Assembly (NCBI RefSeq): GCF_031312535.1
Contig: NZ_CP133594.1
Coordinates: 310,001 to 374,000 of the forward strand
Direction of reading: 5' to 3'
Length of the DNA stretch: 64,000 nt
Origin: Methanolobus mangrovi
GTDB lineage: Archaea > Halobacteriota > Methanosarcinia > Methanosarcinales > Methanosarcinaceae
Below are positions 8,368 through 18,301 of the stretch, piece by piece; position 1 is the first letter of the stretch, and each line of letters starts with the position of its first letter. A program made the translations under genes and the position numbers. The notes beneath the pieces were generated by a model, which made no database searches, was not told the DNA's origin, and saw nothing but the letters and a program-made list of their open reading frames with translations.

Positions 8368-9222
8368 TTATTCATTGGTTGTTTGTGTGTCATATTTCCC
8401 AACCAGTGCACTTGCAAGCATTATAGCTTTAGTGTAGTGCCCTCCAACTCTGGATGTGTCAACAAATACATAATCATCCATTAATATTGGTGCGCCAAGT
8501 CCGTCTCCTCCTCCGAGGAATACGAGTGTCCTGAATATGAGATTGCCTGATATGCCATCGGGAGCAAGTATAAAATTTGCTTCCTTTATTGCATCCTCAA
8601 TTAGTATCGTATAATGTTTTGCATCGATTCCCTGCTCTCTTATCCTGTTGACAATGAAGTCTCCTTCGGCAAGTGTCTGGTCTACACGTGGGTTACGTCC
8701 CAGGTCTCCCAATCTTCCTCCTGAAAGGATGCCTACCACTGGCTCTATGTTGAACCTGCGGATGTATTCAACTCCAAGTTTGATGAATCCTATCTTGTCC
8801 GCAAGCTCGTTCCCTTCATCTATGCCCACAGGTGCGATAAAAAAAGGAGTTCCTTCATTTGTTTGTAACAGGGCTATTCTGTGCAGGCTTTCCTGATTTA
8901 ATATTTTCTTGAGGTGCGCCAGTGTTTCCGAAGCCCCTGCGGTTCCTCTGACTGCAGCATCCACATATCTGGATTTTAACAGGTCTCCAATTGTTCTTTC
9001 AGGGTCATTGGTTCCTATTATCTCAAGATCTGTTCCTATTTCTTCGATATCTCTTTTGTTACCCACAAGCAACACATGTGCATACCCTGCTTCATGTGCA
9101 TCTCTGGCACTTTTCAGCATTTTCGGGCTGGGGTTACGTACTCCTATTGCAACTCTTGCCTTATTTTGTAATGCCCTTTTTTCGATCAGGCTAAGGAGGT
9201 TCTCTGTACTTTTTGATCCCAT
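8368..9222 (-). CDS. mtxX: Methanogenesis marker protein 4 (MtxX-like phosphotransacetylase family)
   Basis: A 284-residue protein similar to the phosphate acetyl/butyryl transferase fold. Motifs such as [43 protein letters not shown] and the glycine-rich [11 protein letters not shown] are those of methanogenesis marker 4 (MtxX). The gene is almost confined to methanogens and its reaction is unknown. I chose the ATG at 9222 ([10 protein letters not shown]) rather than an upstream in-frame start at 9312, which would run through the opposing rfcL start and lacks family similarity. It is divergent from rfcL; the two start codons are 89 bases apart, so the promoters overlap. Confidence 0.88.
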   Translation of the reverse strand: MGSKSTENLLSLIEKRALQNKARVAIGVRNPSPKMLKSARDAHEAGYAHVLLVGNKRDIEEIGTDLEIIGTNDPERTIGDLLKSRYVDAAVRGTAGASETLAHLKKILNQESLHRIALLQTNEGTPFFIAPVGIDEGNELADKIGFIKLGVEYIRRFNIEPVVGILSGGRLGDLGRNPRVDQTLAEGDFIVNRIREQGIDAKHYTILIEDAIKEANFILAPDGISGNLIFRTLVFLGGGDGLGAPILMDDYVFVDTSRVGGHYTKAIMLASALVGKYDTQTTNE

Positions 9223-9310
9223 GGGGTGATACCTGCCATCAGTAATATCAATCAGAACAATCAAAGTGATGCAAACATTAATTACTTTTCCTGAATATTG
9301 GGTTAATAAC

Positions 9311-10789
9311 ATGACTGTGCAGATGGAATGGGCAGAAAAATACAGGCCAAAGACACTTAGTGATATCGTGGGTCATAAAAAAGTGATAGATGACCTTAAA
9401 AAATGGGGTGAGCAATGGGTGCATGGTGCTCCTGAATTAAAAGCAGTGCTTCTCCATGGTCAGGCGGGTATAGGTAAAACCTCTTCTGCATATGCATTTG
9501 CAAATGATATGGGTTGGGAAGTTATAGAGCTCAATGCCAGCGATCAGAGGACTGCAGGTGTGATTGAAAAGGTAGCAGGCTCAGCATCCAGGATGCAAAC
9601 TCTGACTGGTTCGTCTGCAAAACGGCTTATTGTACTTGACGAGGCCGATAATATTCATGGAAATAGTGATCGTGGCGGAGCACGCGCAATTGTTGATATT
9701 GTCAAAAAAACAAGTCAGCCAATCCTGCTTATTGCTAACGACCTTTATGGTATTTCTTCTTCATTGCGTTCATTATGCCTGGAACTCAAGTTCGGTTCAG
9801 TACAGTCTCGTTCCATGGTACCGGCACTTAAGGATATTGCACGGCAGGAAGGGTTAATGTGTGGTATTGGTGTGATCGAGAAAATCTCGGAGTCTGCAGA
9901 TGGTGATTTCAGAAGTGCTGTAAATGATCTGCAGGCAGTTGCCATGGGTCGTACAGAGATTGATATCGAAGATATTTCCACATCTGAGCGAGATACCAAA
10001 GAGTCCATATTCAAAGTAGTGGGGAGGATCTTTAAGGGCAAGGATATCTCTTCTGCTCTTGAGGCAACTTATAATCTTGATGAAACACCAGAGGATCTTA
10101 TTCACTGGGTGGATGAGAATCTTCCATACCAGTACACAGGTAAAGGCGAGGAAGCACTGACTCCCGATATTGTCCAGGTTTATTCCTATCTTTCGCGTTC
10201 CGATCGTTTTCTGGGGCGTGTGCGCAGGCGGCAGAACTATCGCATGTGGCGTTATGCAGGTATGCTTATGACTGGGGGCACTGTTGTTTCAAAATCGCGC
10301 AGTCGTGGTGGTTTTGTAAAATACCAGTCTCCTTCTCTCTGGCGTAAGATGGGGCAGATGCGTTCCAAAAGAAACATGAGGAACAATATAGCTGTGAAAG
10401 TTGGAACTCATTGTCATGAATCAATGCGTTATTCCCGGCTAGAGGTTGCAGGACTCTATTCAAAACTTCTGGAGACAGATGTCTATTCAGTAGAAGTTGT
10501 TGCAACACTTGGGCTTGATATGGATGAACTTCTTTATCTTCTGGGTGCCAAGAAAGTCACTAAAAAGATTCAGGCTCTTTATGATGAAGCTCAGGAGTTA
10601 CGCAAACATGTTCTTCCTTCGGACGAGCCTGTCTTTTTTGTAGAAAGAAATGCTCCTAAAAAAGATCCGTCCCAATTGAGCCTGGATAAATTACCAGTTT
10701 CAAACAATGATGTGCCTGTTTTAGAGGAATCTTCGTTCCCAAAAAAGGAACCTTTAAAAAAGCCACAAAAAACTCTTTTTGATTTTTAG
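9311..10789 (+). CDS. rfcL: Replication factor C large subunit
   Basis: 492 residues from ATG 9311 ([14 protein letters not shown]), which fits the RFC N-terminus better than the ATG at 9266. The AAA+ ATPase has Walker [11 protein letters not shown] and Walker B VLDEADNI, then the [12 protein letters not shown] sensor region. With the small subunit it forms the clamp loader that opens the PCNA ring on primed DNA. The protein ends in a PIP box, QKTLFDF, for PCNA contact. The charged, lysine-rich linker before it is usual in archaeal RFC-L. Confidence 0.97.
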   Translation: MTVQMEWAEKYRPKTLSDIVGHKKVIDDLKKWGEQWVHGAPELKAVLLHGQAGIGKTSSAYAFANDMGWEVIELNASDQRTAGVIEKVAGSASRMQTLTGSSAKRLIVLDEADNIHGNSDRGGARAIVDIVKKTSQPILLIANDLYGISSSLRSLCLELKFGSVQSRSMVPALKDIARQEGLMCGIGVIEKISESADGDFRSAVNDLQAVAMGRTEIDIEDISTSERDTKESIFKVVGRIFKGKDISSALEATYNLDETPEDLIHWVDENLPYQYTGKGEEALTPDIVQVYSYLSRSDRFLGRVRRRQNYRMWRYAGMLMTGGTVVSKSRSRGGFVKYQSPSLWRKMGQMRSKRNMRNNIAVKVGTHCHESMRYSRLEVAGLYSKLLETDVYSVEVVATLGLDMDELLYLLGAKKVTKKIQALYDEAQELRKHVLPSDEPVFFVERNAPKKDPSQLSLDKLPVSNNDVPVLEESSFPKKEPLKKPQKTLFDF

Positions 10790-11454
10790 GTGTTTATTAG
10801 GGGGTGTATTGTTCTTTTTATGATGTATGCCGTGTATAGTAAATGATATCTATTTTTAAAAGGCTATAAAACATCATGCATATTCAAATACACATACTAT
10901 ACAATCTCTATTTTACTGCAAATTTACTCGTATGTGGTTTCCCATCTATTTGCCTATGAACATTACTGTGGCTACTTGTTTAGATTCTCATTATATGTGA
11001 TTGTTTATACAGTTGTACTATTTATGTATGATTTGTCCAAGTGGGTGGAATAAGGCACTCTGTTATTTTTATAAAAAGTATATGCGATAGTATTCTTGGT
11101 AATAACGTTTGTAAAACATCTGGTTATTGAAGTACGATAAACACAGTCAGCTACGTATGTGGGGGTATTCTGTGGGTTCTGCTTCAGTAAAATCAAATGA
11201 AAAATATGGAGTGGAGTATGAGCGGGTTGGGGAGTGGGGGTTATTGTCAAAAAGAGGATAACCCGCTCATCTACATTCTAGTATGCATACTCTGATATAT
11301 AAACACTTTGCTACTCATCATCATTATTATGAGGTCGTTTCCCGATATGTCTGATTATGATATCTACTGTGCTCGATATTACTTTTAATTAACATGGAAT
11401 ATTTCATTGAAAACTGCTAAATACCTTGCATCCCACTTCAGTGATAGTGATACA
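10790..11454. other. Long spacer between rfcL and Lrp-type gene
   Basis: 665 bases without a convincing protein gene. The only strong signal is the hairpin at 11218-11270. TATA-like TTTTTATAAAAAG near 11067-11080 lies about 140 bases upstream and could drive a short RNA across it. A second TATA-like element (GATATATAAAC) occurs near 11295 and may serve the downstream gene. Confidence 0.5.
11218..11270 (+). ncRNA. Candidate structured RNA with two competing stems
   Basis: Arms ATGAGCGGGTT (11218-11228) and AACCCGCTCAT (11260-11270) pair over 11 bases. An alternative stem GGGTTAT (11238-11244) with ATAACCC (11258-11264) uses part of the same 3' arm, so the two are mutually exclusive. The stretch is much more GC-rich than its AT-rich surroundings, as is usual for structured RNAs in such genomes. 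It could also be a terminator, and the strand is not certain. Confidence 0.35.
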
Positions 11455-11688
11455 ATGGTAATCGGCGTAACTATGGTAAATGTGCTGCCTGGCAGCGAAA
11501 GAACAGCTTTCAATGAACTCCACAAGATTGAGGGAATAAAGGATATCTATCATGTATTTGGTGAATATGATTTTGTTGTAGTGATTGAGGTGGATGATCT
11601 GGGAAGTCTCAATAGTATTGTAGACCTCATCCGTGAGACTGGATCTGTCACTGCTACTCAAACTATTGTGGGTGCAGAATTGAAGTGA
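11455..11688 (+). CDS. Stand-alone Lrp/AsnC ligand-binding (RAM) domain protein
   Basis: A 77-residue single-domain protein: MVIGVTMVNVLPGSE, then FNELHKIEGIKDIYHVFGEY and DFVVVIEV, the alpha-beta RAM fold that binds amino acids and oligomerises in Lrp regulators. No DNA-binding domain is present, so it is probably a partner or sensor for full-length Lrp proteins elsewhere. ATG 11455 is preferred over TTG 11407: GTGAT at the right distance upstream can serve as ribosome-binding site and family members begin here. Confidence 0.8.
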   Translation: MVIGVTMVNVLPGSERTAFNELHKIEGIKDIYHVFGEYDFVVVIEVDDLGSLNSIVDLIRETGSVTATQTIVGAELK

Positions 11689-11775
11689 TTCGTAAAAAAG
11701 ATTTTTATATATTCCGAGTTATTCTTTTCTGGTCACAAGGGATAGTGGCCAACAACGGACGAGGAAGATATTCTT

Positions 11776-13638
11776 ATGGATAATCCAATTGCAGAAGAAC
11801 TTGCAAAAAACCAAAAATCGATAAGTGTTGCAGAGTTCTTTGAAAAGAACAGGCAGATACTGGGTTTTGATTCTGCTCCGCGAAGTTTGATAACAACGGT
11901 CAAGGAAGCAGTAGATAACTCCCTTGATGCGTGTGAAGAATCAGAGATACTGCCGGACATATTCCTGCACATAGAAAGGGCCGGGAAAGATAATGTAGTT
12001 ATTATCGTTGAGGATAATGGACCGGGAATCGTTAAGGAACAGATACCAAAGGTATTTGCAAAGCTATTGTATGGTTCCAGGTTCCATGCGATAAAACAAA
12101 GCCGTGGCCAGCAGGGTATAGGCATATCAGCTTCTGTGCTTTATGCTCAGTTGACTTCGGGTCATCATACCAAGATCACATCAAAGATAGGTCATGGAAA
12201 ACCTGCTCACTATTATGAGCTTATGATAAATACAAGTACCAATGAGCCCGAAATTCTTCTTGACAGGATTGTGGATTGGGATCGTCCGCATGGTACACGT
12301 ATTGAAATGGAAATGGAAGCTTCCTACGTAAAAGGAAGGCGTCAGTCCATTTATGAATACCTTAAGGCAACTGCAATTGTTAATCCTCATGCCCGGCTCA
12401 CTCTGATAGAGCCTGATGGTAATGAAGTGGTCTTTGAGAGGGCAACGGATAAACTTCCTGTTCCTGCAAAGGAAATATTGCCGCATCCTCATGGGATAGA
12501 ACTTGGTACTCTCATGAAGATGTTAAGATATACTGAGAGGCAAAAACTCTCTCCTTTTTTGAGGTACTCTTTTTCAAAGATTGGGCATCTGGCATCTGAA
12601 GAGATATGTAAAGCATCAGGTCTTGATTCTGATCTTGATCCTCATGAGATGACCAGGGAGCAGTCAAGGAAACTGCTTGATGCATTCTCAAAAGTTAAAA
12701 TAATGGCTCCACCGACAGACTGTTTGTCTCCGATAGGTGAAGAGCTTATTTATAAAGGGCTGGAAAAAGAATTCAGTGTCGATTTCATAGCCACGACAAC
12801 AAGGACAGCTTCGGTATTTTCCGGTAACCCATTCATTGTGGAAGTCGGTATTGCATTTGGCGGTGAATTGCAAAAGGACGACCGTGTAGATATAATGCGC
12901 TTTGCGAACAGGGTTCCTCTTCTGTACCAGCAGGGCGGTTGTGTAATTACGCATGCCATCGAGTCTATTAAATGGAAGCAGTATGGATTGAACCAGCCAG
13001 GTGGCGGTTTGCCTTCCGGCCCGGTAGTTATTCTGGTACATGTTGCTTCAACAAATGTTCCCTTCACATCTGAATCTAAAGATGCGGTTGCTGATATTCC
13101 TGAAATTAAGGATGAGATTGAGCTTGCTGTAAAAGAAGTTTCAAGGAAACTGAATAGGTATCTTAACAAACGCGACAGTCTCAAGAAAAGACGTGAGAAA
13201 GAAATAATAATCACAAAAGTGCTTCCAAAACTTGCAAAGAAACTGGCTGAAACTCTTGATAGAGAGGTTCCTGACATAAATCCGGTAGTTGCAAAGGTCA
13301 TGGGTAACCTTCTTGTGGACCGGATCGTTGAATCTGACGGTAACGGTGGAGTAAATGTGTCTATACGAGTCAAAAATTTTTCCAGCAAGAAGCAGGATTT
13401 CAAGGTTCATGACATGGTTCCATTTGAAATAGAAAATGCAGTGCCTGAGCCCAAGGTCATAAATATGGGTGGCGATTTCGATTATATATGGAACCTCACC
13501 GTTTCTCCTGATTCTTCCAAGGTTGTAAAATATTCTGTAGCAACTCTTGATGATGCAGGTATAGCAAGACTTCCGTCCCTTATAGTTGAAGGCCTTGATG
13601 AAGAGCTTGTTACTGGTGCTAAAGCTATAAAGGGGTGA
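11776..13638 (+). CDS. top6B: DNA topoisomerase VI subunit B
   Basis: 620 residues. The GHKL ATPase is visible as [17 protein letters not shown] and [10 protein letters not shown], followed by the H2TH region and the transducer domain. The C-terminal about 100 residues form the extra immunoglobulin-like domain seen in Methanosarcina TopoVI-B. It dimerises on ATP to capture the second duplex for strand passage by the A2B2 type IIB enzyme, relaxing and decatenating DNA. Subunit A follows after 4 bases, so the subunits are translationally coupled. Confidence 0.97.
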   Translation: MDNPIAEELAKNQKSISVAEFFEKNRQILGFDSAPRSLITTVKEAVDNSLDACEESEILPDIFLHIERAGKDNVVIIVEDNGPGIVKEQIPKVFAKLLYGSRFHAIKQSRGQQGIGISASVLYAQLTSGHHTKITSKIGHGKPAHYYELMINTSTNEPEILLDRIVDWDRPHGTRIEMEMEASYVKGRRQSIYEYLKATAIVNPHARLTLIEPDGNEVVFERATDKLPVPAKEILPHPHGIELGTLMKMLRYTERQKLSPFLRYSFSKIGHLASEEICKASGLDSDLDPHEMTREQSRKLLDAFSKVKIMAPPTDCLSPIGEELIYKGLEKEFSVDFIATTTRTASVFSGNPFIVEVGIAFGGELQKDDRVDIMRFANRVPLLYQQGGCVITHAIESIKWKQYGLNQPGGGLPSGPVVILVHVASTNVPFTSESKDAVADIPEIKDEIELAVKEVSRKLNRYLNKRDSLKKRREKEIIITKVLPKLAKKLAETLDREVPDINPVVAKVMGNLLVDRIVESDGNGGVNVSIRVKNFSSKKQDFKVHDMVPFEIENAVPEPKVINMGGDFDYIWNLTVSPDSSKVVKYSVATLDDAGIARLPSLIVEGLDEELVTGAKAIKG

Positions 13639-13642
13639 ATGA

Positions 13643-14752
13643 ATGGCAAAAGAAATATCTCCACAGAGAAAAGAGCATGATGAGGTCGCAAGCAACCGTT
13701 TATTGGGTCTTGCAGGGGAATTTTACGACCAGTTCATTGATGAGGTCGTCCCTAACGTATCTCTTCCCAGTCGTACAAAGGCAAATATCGAATACAGTGA
13801 GGATAGTGATGTCTGGGTATACGGTGACAGGGAAACAGAGAGAAGTGCAAAGACTGTAAAAGGTGCTTTCCAGTTATTGAAAACATCTCATGTGATCGAT
13901 TTTCTTGTAAACAACCACCTTGGGCAAAACAGGGGCTCAACTTTAAGAGAGTTGTATTATATCTCGGAGAACTGGGATATAGCCAAATTCCGTGAACAGC
14001 CCGAAAGTGACAGGCTTATAGAGGATCTCGAGATCATATCCGGTCTCCAGAGGGAATACTTCCACATGCGTCCTGAGGAGGATGGTGCCACTATGTTCGG
14101 TCCGATTCGCCTGCGTGAAGAAACAAAGCGTGGGGACCGCGTGATCCATTGTCAGGAGGATATTGGTGAGAGTGGCTACCAGATCCCGTTCAATGTGGAG
14201 AATATCGAATTTTTGGATACTGATGCGAAATTCATTATTGCCATTGAGACTGGTGGTATGTATGCCAGGCTTATTGAGAATGGTTTTGATGAAAGGAATG
14301 ATGCCATACTTGTTCACCTCAAAGGCCAGCCTGCACGTTCAACTCGTCGTATCATTAAGAGAATGAATGAAGAAATGAACCTTCCGGTTGTTGTTTTCAC
14401 TGACGGTGACCCATGGTCATATCGTATTTTTGCTTCTGTGGCATACGGTGCTATAAAAAGTGCTCACCTTTCAGAGTACATGGCAACCCCCGGTGCCCAG
14501 TTCATTGGTGTTCAGCCCTCTGATATTGTGGAATATGAGCTTTCCACGGATAAATTGACTGATAAAGACGTGGCTGCCCTGAGGAGTGAACTTACTGATC
14601 CAAGGTTTGAAAGTGATTACTGGAAAGAGCAGATAAGCTTACAACTTGAGATCAACAAAAAGGCTGAACAGCAAGCCTTTGCAGGAAAAGGTCTGGACTT
14701 TGTGACAGATAAATACCTGCCTGAACGTTTGACAGAACTCGGGATACTCTGA
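13643..14752 (+). CDS. top6A: DNA topoisomerase VI subunit A
   Basis: 369 residues, the Spo11-like cleavage subunit. [11 protein letters not shown] carries the catalytic tyrosine, Y106 by comparison with Spo11. The Toprim domain supplies the metal site, with ETGGMYARL and [11 protein letters not shown] (DxD). It makes the double-strand break with 5'-phosphotyrosyl links while subunit B controls the gate. Length and order after top6B are standard for archaea. Confidence 0.97.
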   Translation: MAKEISPQRKEHDEVASNRLLGLAGEFYDQFIDEVVPNVSLPSRTKANIEYSEDSDVWVYGDRETERSAKTVKGAFQLLKTSHVIDFLVNNHLGQNRGSTLRELYYISENWDIAKFREQPESDRLIEDLEIISGLQREYFHMRPEEDGATMFGPIRLREETKRGDRVIHCQEDIGESGYQIPFNVENIEFLDTDAKFIIAIETGGMYARLIENGFDERNDAILVHLKGQPARSTRRIIKRMNEEMNLPVVVFTDGDPWSYRIFASVAYGAIKSAHLSEYMATPGAQFIGVQPSDIVEYELSTDKLTDKDVAALRSELTDPRFESDYWKEQISLQLEINKKAEQQAFAGKGLDFVTDKYLPERLTELGIL

Positions 14753-14765
14753 TATCCCGTTTCAA

Positions 14766-15464
14766 TTATTTTCTGTTCCTTGGTTTGAAATTCCTGCATA
14801 TTGCACTCTGGGATACTTTCATTGCTTTTGTATCCGTGTGATGGCAAATGCCATTTTTCTGGAACTTGCATGAATTGCAGGCATATACTTTCAGGTTGAG
14901 ATTATCCTGTATCATTTTTTCTTTTATGAGGTCTTCTCCACAACCTTTGTGGTATTTTATGTCTCCTTTGCTGCAATTCAATGCCTGTGACAGAAGTGTA
15001 CTTACTGCAGGTGGTTCCCGTCGTGTATATGTCTGGTTCACAGCCATTTTTTTTGTAGGTATGAATGCTGAGGCTCTTTTTCCTCCCATCTCTTCTATGG
15101 CTTGATTCAAACTTTCAATATGGTCTTTGATCTTGTCGTTATCTGGTTGCTGTTTTAATGCCTTGTTCATAAAGTTCAGGGCTGCCTCGTTCCTTCCGAG
15201 TTTTTTAAGGGCAAGACCCTTGTTATACAATGCAGGAAGAAAACCTGACATGTTGTATTGGTTCAGTATCCTGTCATAGCATTCAATTGCTTCGTGGAAC
15301 TTCTCTTTTTTATGAAGGAGCATGCCTTTGTTATTCAGAGCAGTGGGATTGTTGGGGTCTAATACCAGTGCAAGGCCAAAATAATGCATTTTCTTTTCAG
15401 GGTCTTTTTCTTTCAATCCCTGTTCTATCCATTTATCGGATTCTTCAGAAGTCCTTTTTCTCAT
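14766..15464 (-). CDS. TPR-repeat protein with C-terminal cysteine-rich motif
   Basis: 232 residues. Three to four tetratricopeptide repeats occupy residues about 5-115, including NPTALNNKGMLLHKK and LYNKGLALKKLGRNEAAL. The last 70 residues hold a separate cysteine set (CSKGD, then YHKGCGED, CNSCKFQKNGICHH and ICRNF), possibly metal-binding. TPRs indicate protein-protein contact; the partner is unknown. It converges on top6A with a 13-base gap and is divergent from mscS. Confidence 0.8.
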   Translation of the reverse strand: MRKRTSEESDKWIEQGLKEKDPEKKMHYFGLALVLDPNNPTALNNKGMLLHKKEKFHEAIECYDRILNQYNMSGFLPALYNKGLALKKLGRNEAALNFMNKALKQQPDNDKIKDHIESLNQAIEEMGGKRASAFIPTKKMAVNQTYTRREPPAVSTLLSQALNCSKGDIKYHKGCGEDLIKEKMIQDNLNLKVYACNSCKFQKNGICHHTDTKAMKVSQSAICRNFKPRNRK

Positions 15465-15530
15465 TGGTCGGAATAATAGTGGAATTCTATATTATTCTTC
15501 TTGCCAATCAGTGATTCATTTAAAAAAGCT

Positions 15531-15536
15531 TATATA
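15531..15536 (+). promoter_or_regulatory. TATA box of mscS, leaderless
   Basis: TATATA in GCTTATATAG lies 25 bases before ATG 15561, so transcription should start at or within a few bases of the start codon. Confidence 0.55.
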
Positions 15537-15560
15537 GCAAAATTGTTCAAACCACACATC

Positions 15561-16646
15561 ATGTTTTTGAATGAAACTATTCCTCTTTATATTAACAAGT
15601 TCGTAAGTTCTCAGTCCGGGATATTCGGTTCGGATATTGCAGCCGCTGCAATAGTTCTGGTCGCTTCTGTTGTAATTGCTTTTATTGCTGATATTCTGTT
15701 TGAGAAGTTCTTCCTGCATTATGCTGCAAAAACAAAGTATGATTGTGATGATCTTATTGTGAAAGCACTCAAAAAGCCGATATTCTATACAATATCGTTT
15801 GTCGGTGCATTCATTGCCGCAGAAATCATATTTTCTGGAAATGTTGCAGTAGAGGTCATAATGGGATTACTCCTTACGGCTCTTGGTGTTGTATGGGTAC
15901 TGGCACTTCTGCGAATCAATAGGATCCTTTTTAAACATGTATTTGCAAGTATTGTCCGTAAGACTGATTCCAAAATGGATGATGAATTGCTACCTCTTTT
16001 CAAAAACATAATTGATGTTCTTATTGTCTTCTTTGGTATCCTTGCAATACTTAAGGGTGTTTGGGATGCAGATATATTGCCTCTCTTTGCTTCGGCAGGA
16101 ATTGTAGGTCTGGCTGTAGCTTTTGCAGCACAGGATACGATATCCCAGTTCTTTGGCGGCATTTCAATTTACTTCGACCAACCCTTTAAAAAAGGAGATC
16201 GGATCGAGATTGATGATGGTGAGATTGGTATTGTTGAGGAAGTCGGCATTCGCAGTACAAGGATAAAGAATCTGTACAACAACATGATCGTTATACCCAA
16301 CAGCATAATAGCGAATAGTAAAGTGACCAATTATACTTCTCCTGAGGAAACCATGATGGTAAAGGTAACTATTGGCGTTGCCTATGGCTCTAATGTGCAG
16401 AAAGTAAAGGATGTCCTTACTGATATTGCAAAAAGTACGAATTTCGTCCTAGATGATCCGGCTCCATATGTAAGGTTCGATAATCATGGGGATTTCAGCC
16501 TTGATTTTGCAATAATAATGTGGGTGACGCATCCTGGTGAAAAGTTTACTGTCATAAACGAAGTAAACACAAAGATCAATGCTGAGTTCGAGAGAGAAGG
16601 TATTGAAATTCCTTTCCCCGTTCGGACTATCATCAGGCAGAATTAA
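15561..16646 (+). CDS. mscS: MscS-family mechanosensitive ion channel
   Basis: 361 residues. Four membrane helices in about the first 210 residues are followed by the pore-lining helix and the conserved GLAVAFAAQDTISQFFGG and FDQPFKKGDRIEI, then the cytoplasmic beta domain (NNMIVIPNS) and vestibule. It opens under membrane tension to release solutes during hypo-osmotic shock. ATG 15561 (MFLNETIPLY) is preferred over an upstream TTG at 15501, because the TATA box lies between them. Confidence 0.93.
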   Translation: MFLNETIPLYINKFVSSQSGIFGSDIAAAAIVLVASVVIAFIADILFEKFFLHYAAKTKYDCDDLIVKALKKPIFYTISFVGAFIAAEIIFSGNVAVEVIMGLLLTALGVVWVLALLRINRILFKHVFASIVRKTDSKMDDELLPLFKNIIDVLIVFFGILAILKGVWDADILPLFASAGIVGLAVAFAAQDTISQFFGGISIYFDQPFKKGDRIEIDDGEIGIVEEVGIRSTRIKNLYNNMIVIPNSIIANSKVTNYTSPEETMMVKVTIGVAYGSNVQKVKDVLTDIAKSTNFVLDDPAPYVRFDNHGDFSLDFAIIMWVTHPGEKFTVINEVNTKINAEFEREGIEIPFPVRTIIRQN

Positions 16647-16657
16647 TATTGTTTTGT

Positions 16658-16678
16658 TAGCAGGATATTCTCCTGCTA
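16658..16678. terminator. Bidirectional hairpin between mscS and cutA
   Basis: Perfect 8-base arms TAGCAGGA and TCCTGCTA with a 5-base loop lie between two convergent genes. T-rich sequence is present on the mscS side. Confidence 0.55.
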
Positions 16679-16697
16679 CTATTTTATCAGGTTCAAT

Positions 16698-17006
16698 CTA
16701 GGCAGTTGTAGAATCTGATATCCATTTAAGGTATTCTTCTTCGCCATCAATTTCCCATGATATGATTGCTGGGAGGTCGTAACTGTGCATTCTTTTTATG
16801 CATTCTGTGATGGCTTCTACTCTGCAAGTTGTTGTTTTTATGGAAAGTGCAATTTCCCTGTCCTCTTCTATTTTCCCTTCCCACATGTAGATTGAATCAA
16901 TCGGGTGCATATTAACACACGCAGCAAGCTTTTGCTCAACGAGTTTATGGGCTATTCTTTTAGCTTCCTCTTCATCTTTTGTTGTTGTATAAACTATTGA
17001 GAACAT
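16698..17006 (-). CDS. cutA: CutA1-type divalent ion tolerance protein
   Basis: 102 residues, typical length. Signatures are IVYTTTKDEEEAKRIAHKLVEQKLAACVN in outline, MWEGKIEED, and YDLPAIISWEIDGEEEYLKWI. CutA1 is a very stable trimer with a PII-like fold; a copper-tolerance role was proposed in E. coli and its function in archaea is unknown. It converges on mscS and is divergent from the next gene. Confidence 0.95.
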   Translation of the reverse strand: MFSIVYTTTKDEEEAKRIAHKLVEQKLAACVNMHPIDSIYMWEGKIEEDREIALSIKTTTCRVEAITECIKRMHSYDLPAIISWEIDGEEEYLKWISDSTTA

Positions 17007-17065
17007 TGCATATCACATCGTAGCTTTAAACAATGGTTATATATTTTCAGTCTCTATTTATATTA

Positions 17066-17584
17066 ATGTCCAATGATAATCCTGTTATCTATCGCGAGGT
17101 CCAGAAATTCAATCAATTCTGGGTTAGGCTACTTATCATTTTGCCTGCTGCAATGGCATGGTATGGTGCCATAGAACAATTAGTATATGGGCGTCCATAT
17201 GGTAATAATCCTGTATCTGATCAGGGTATGATCGCTATCTGGATTATTTTTGGTTTTCTCTTTCCTTTGTTCATGATGTCTATACGTCTGATAGTTGAGG
17301 TAAAAGGTGATGGCATTTATGTAAAGTTCTTCCCTTTCCATTTATCATACCGGCATTTCCTATTTGAAAATATTAGTGCGTATGGTGCCATAAGTTACAG
17401 GCCTATTCTTGATTATGGGGGGTGGGGTATAAGGTGCGGTTCTAAAGGTAAAGCTTACAATATAAGCGGCAACAGGGGTGTTATGCTTCAATTCAGGAAT
17501 GGCAGGCATCTGATGCTGGGATCACAAGAAGCGGAAATTTTTAAGATGGCTATAGACCAGGCTCAAAATAAAAAAGTGAAGTAA
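17066..17584 (+). CDS. Membrane protein of the DUF6141 type
   Basis: 172 residues from ATG 17066 (MSNDNPVIYREVQKF). Two membrane helices (residues about 19-36 and 55-78) precede a soluble half with beta strands resembling a PH-like fold (VEVKGDGIYVKFFPFHLSYRHF and GWGIRCGSKGKAYNISG). Such proteins are widespread and unstudied; members probably sit at the membrane. The in-frame GTG/ATG region at 17033 is a less likely start. Confidence 0.65.
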   Translation: MSNDNPVIYREVQKFNQFWVRLLIILPAAMAWYGAIEQLVYGRPYGNNPVSDQGMIAIWIIFGFLFPLFMMSIRLIVEVKGDGIYVKFFPFHLSYRHFLFENISAYGAISYRPILDYGGWGIRCGSKGKAYNISGNRGVMLQFRNGRHLMLGSQEAEIFKMAIDQAQNKKVK

Positions 17585-17786
17585 TTCATTCAAAACGATG
17601 TTTCATCCCTGTTTTATCTCTCTGTCATACAAATTATGAGTTTTCATACAAGTGTTGATTGCTTCATAATTATCCTATTTTTACTTTCATACATTTATTC
17701 TTTTTATTTCTGAGTTAATTGGTGTATAAATTTCTATTACGTGATTTGTATTACTAAATACGAAATGTATTGTTTTGGTTTGTTTG

Positions 17787-17806
17787 ATATTTCAAATTTG
17801 AAATAT
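17787..17806. promoter_or_regulatory. 20-bp perfect palindrome
   Basis: ATATTTCAAATTTGAAATAT reads identically on both strands. It sits about 45 bases upstream of the TATA element (17851-17860) of the next gene, with further partial arms TGTTTTG and CAAAACA around it. An operator or activator site is likely; no protein can be assigned. Confidence 0.5.
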
Positions 17807-17876
17807 ACAACAAAACATATTCTTTTTCAGGTATACACACATTTGCTTTTTATTATATATGGTCAATTAGTTCTTC

Positions 17877-18185
17877 ATGGACAATGAGCTGACTGAAATG
17901 GAGGATGTTGAACTTGAACATTATATCCCCGCAATCTCGAAAAAAGATATCATTGACATTATCATTGCTTATGACATCAGTTTCATCAGGAATTTCGGAT
18001 CAGACCTGTTCTATGTTGAGATGGTTGATGGTGAACCGCTTGTCCCTATGAATCCCAGGGGGGATTATCCTCCCGGAATAGAAAGATTATTCAGTCTGAT
18101 GGCCAGGGAAAGGATCAGCATTATAAGTTACAAGAATGAAAAATTAGTGAAAGCATATTTCCCGGTAAACAATAATGATCTCTGA
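17877..18185 (+). CDS. Hypothetical protein, 102 aa, leaderless
   Basis: A 102-residue acidic soluble protein with no family I recognise. TTATATAT at 17852-17859 lies about 22 bases before the ATG, so the mRNA is probably leaderless. The sequence alternates helix and strand (KKDIIDIIIAYDISFIRNF, then DLFYVEMVDGEPLVPM), as in a small alpha-beta domain. It has its own promoter, with a perfect palindrome upstream, and is therefore probably regulated separately. Confidence 0.55.
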   Translation: MDNELTEMEDVELEHYIPAISKKDIIDIIIAYDISFIRNFGSDLFYVEMVDGEPLVPMNPRGDYPPGIERLFSLMARERISIISYKNEKLVKAYFPVNNNDL

Positions 18186-18301
18186 TCTGCAAATGCGTTG
18201 CCAGTTCATATTATTGGAAAAATTTATATAATATTCAATGTTACTACCCAAAATATTGCTGTAACTGGCACTTAATATTTGTCTTTTCACTGATCGGGTT
18301 G

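Noticed and set aside
8368-9312. Longer N-terminus for the marker 4 gene
   Set aside because: The extra 30 residues overlap the opposing rfcL start region and are hydrophobic, unlike the family start at MGSKSTEN.
11005-11250. 81-codon minus-strand frame in the rfcL spacer
   Set aside because: It begins at a TTG within the hairpin, has low-complexity composition and no recognised domain.
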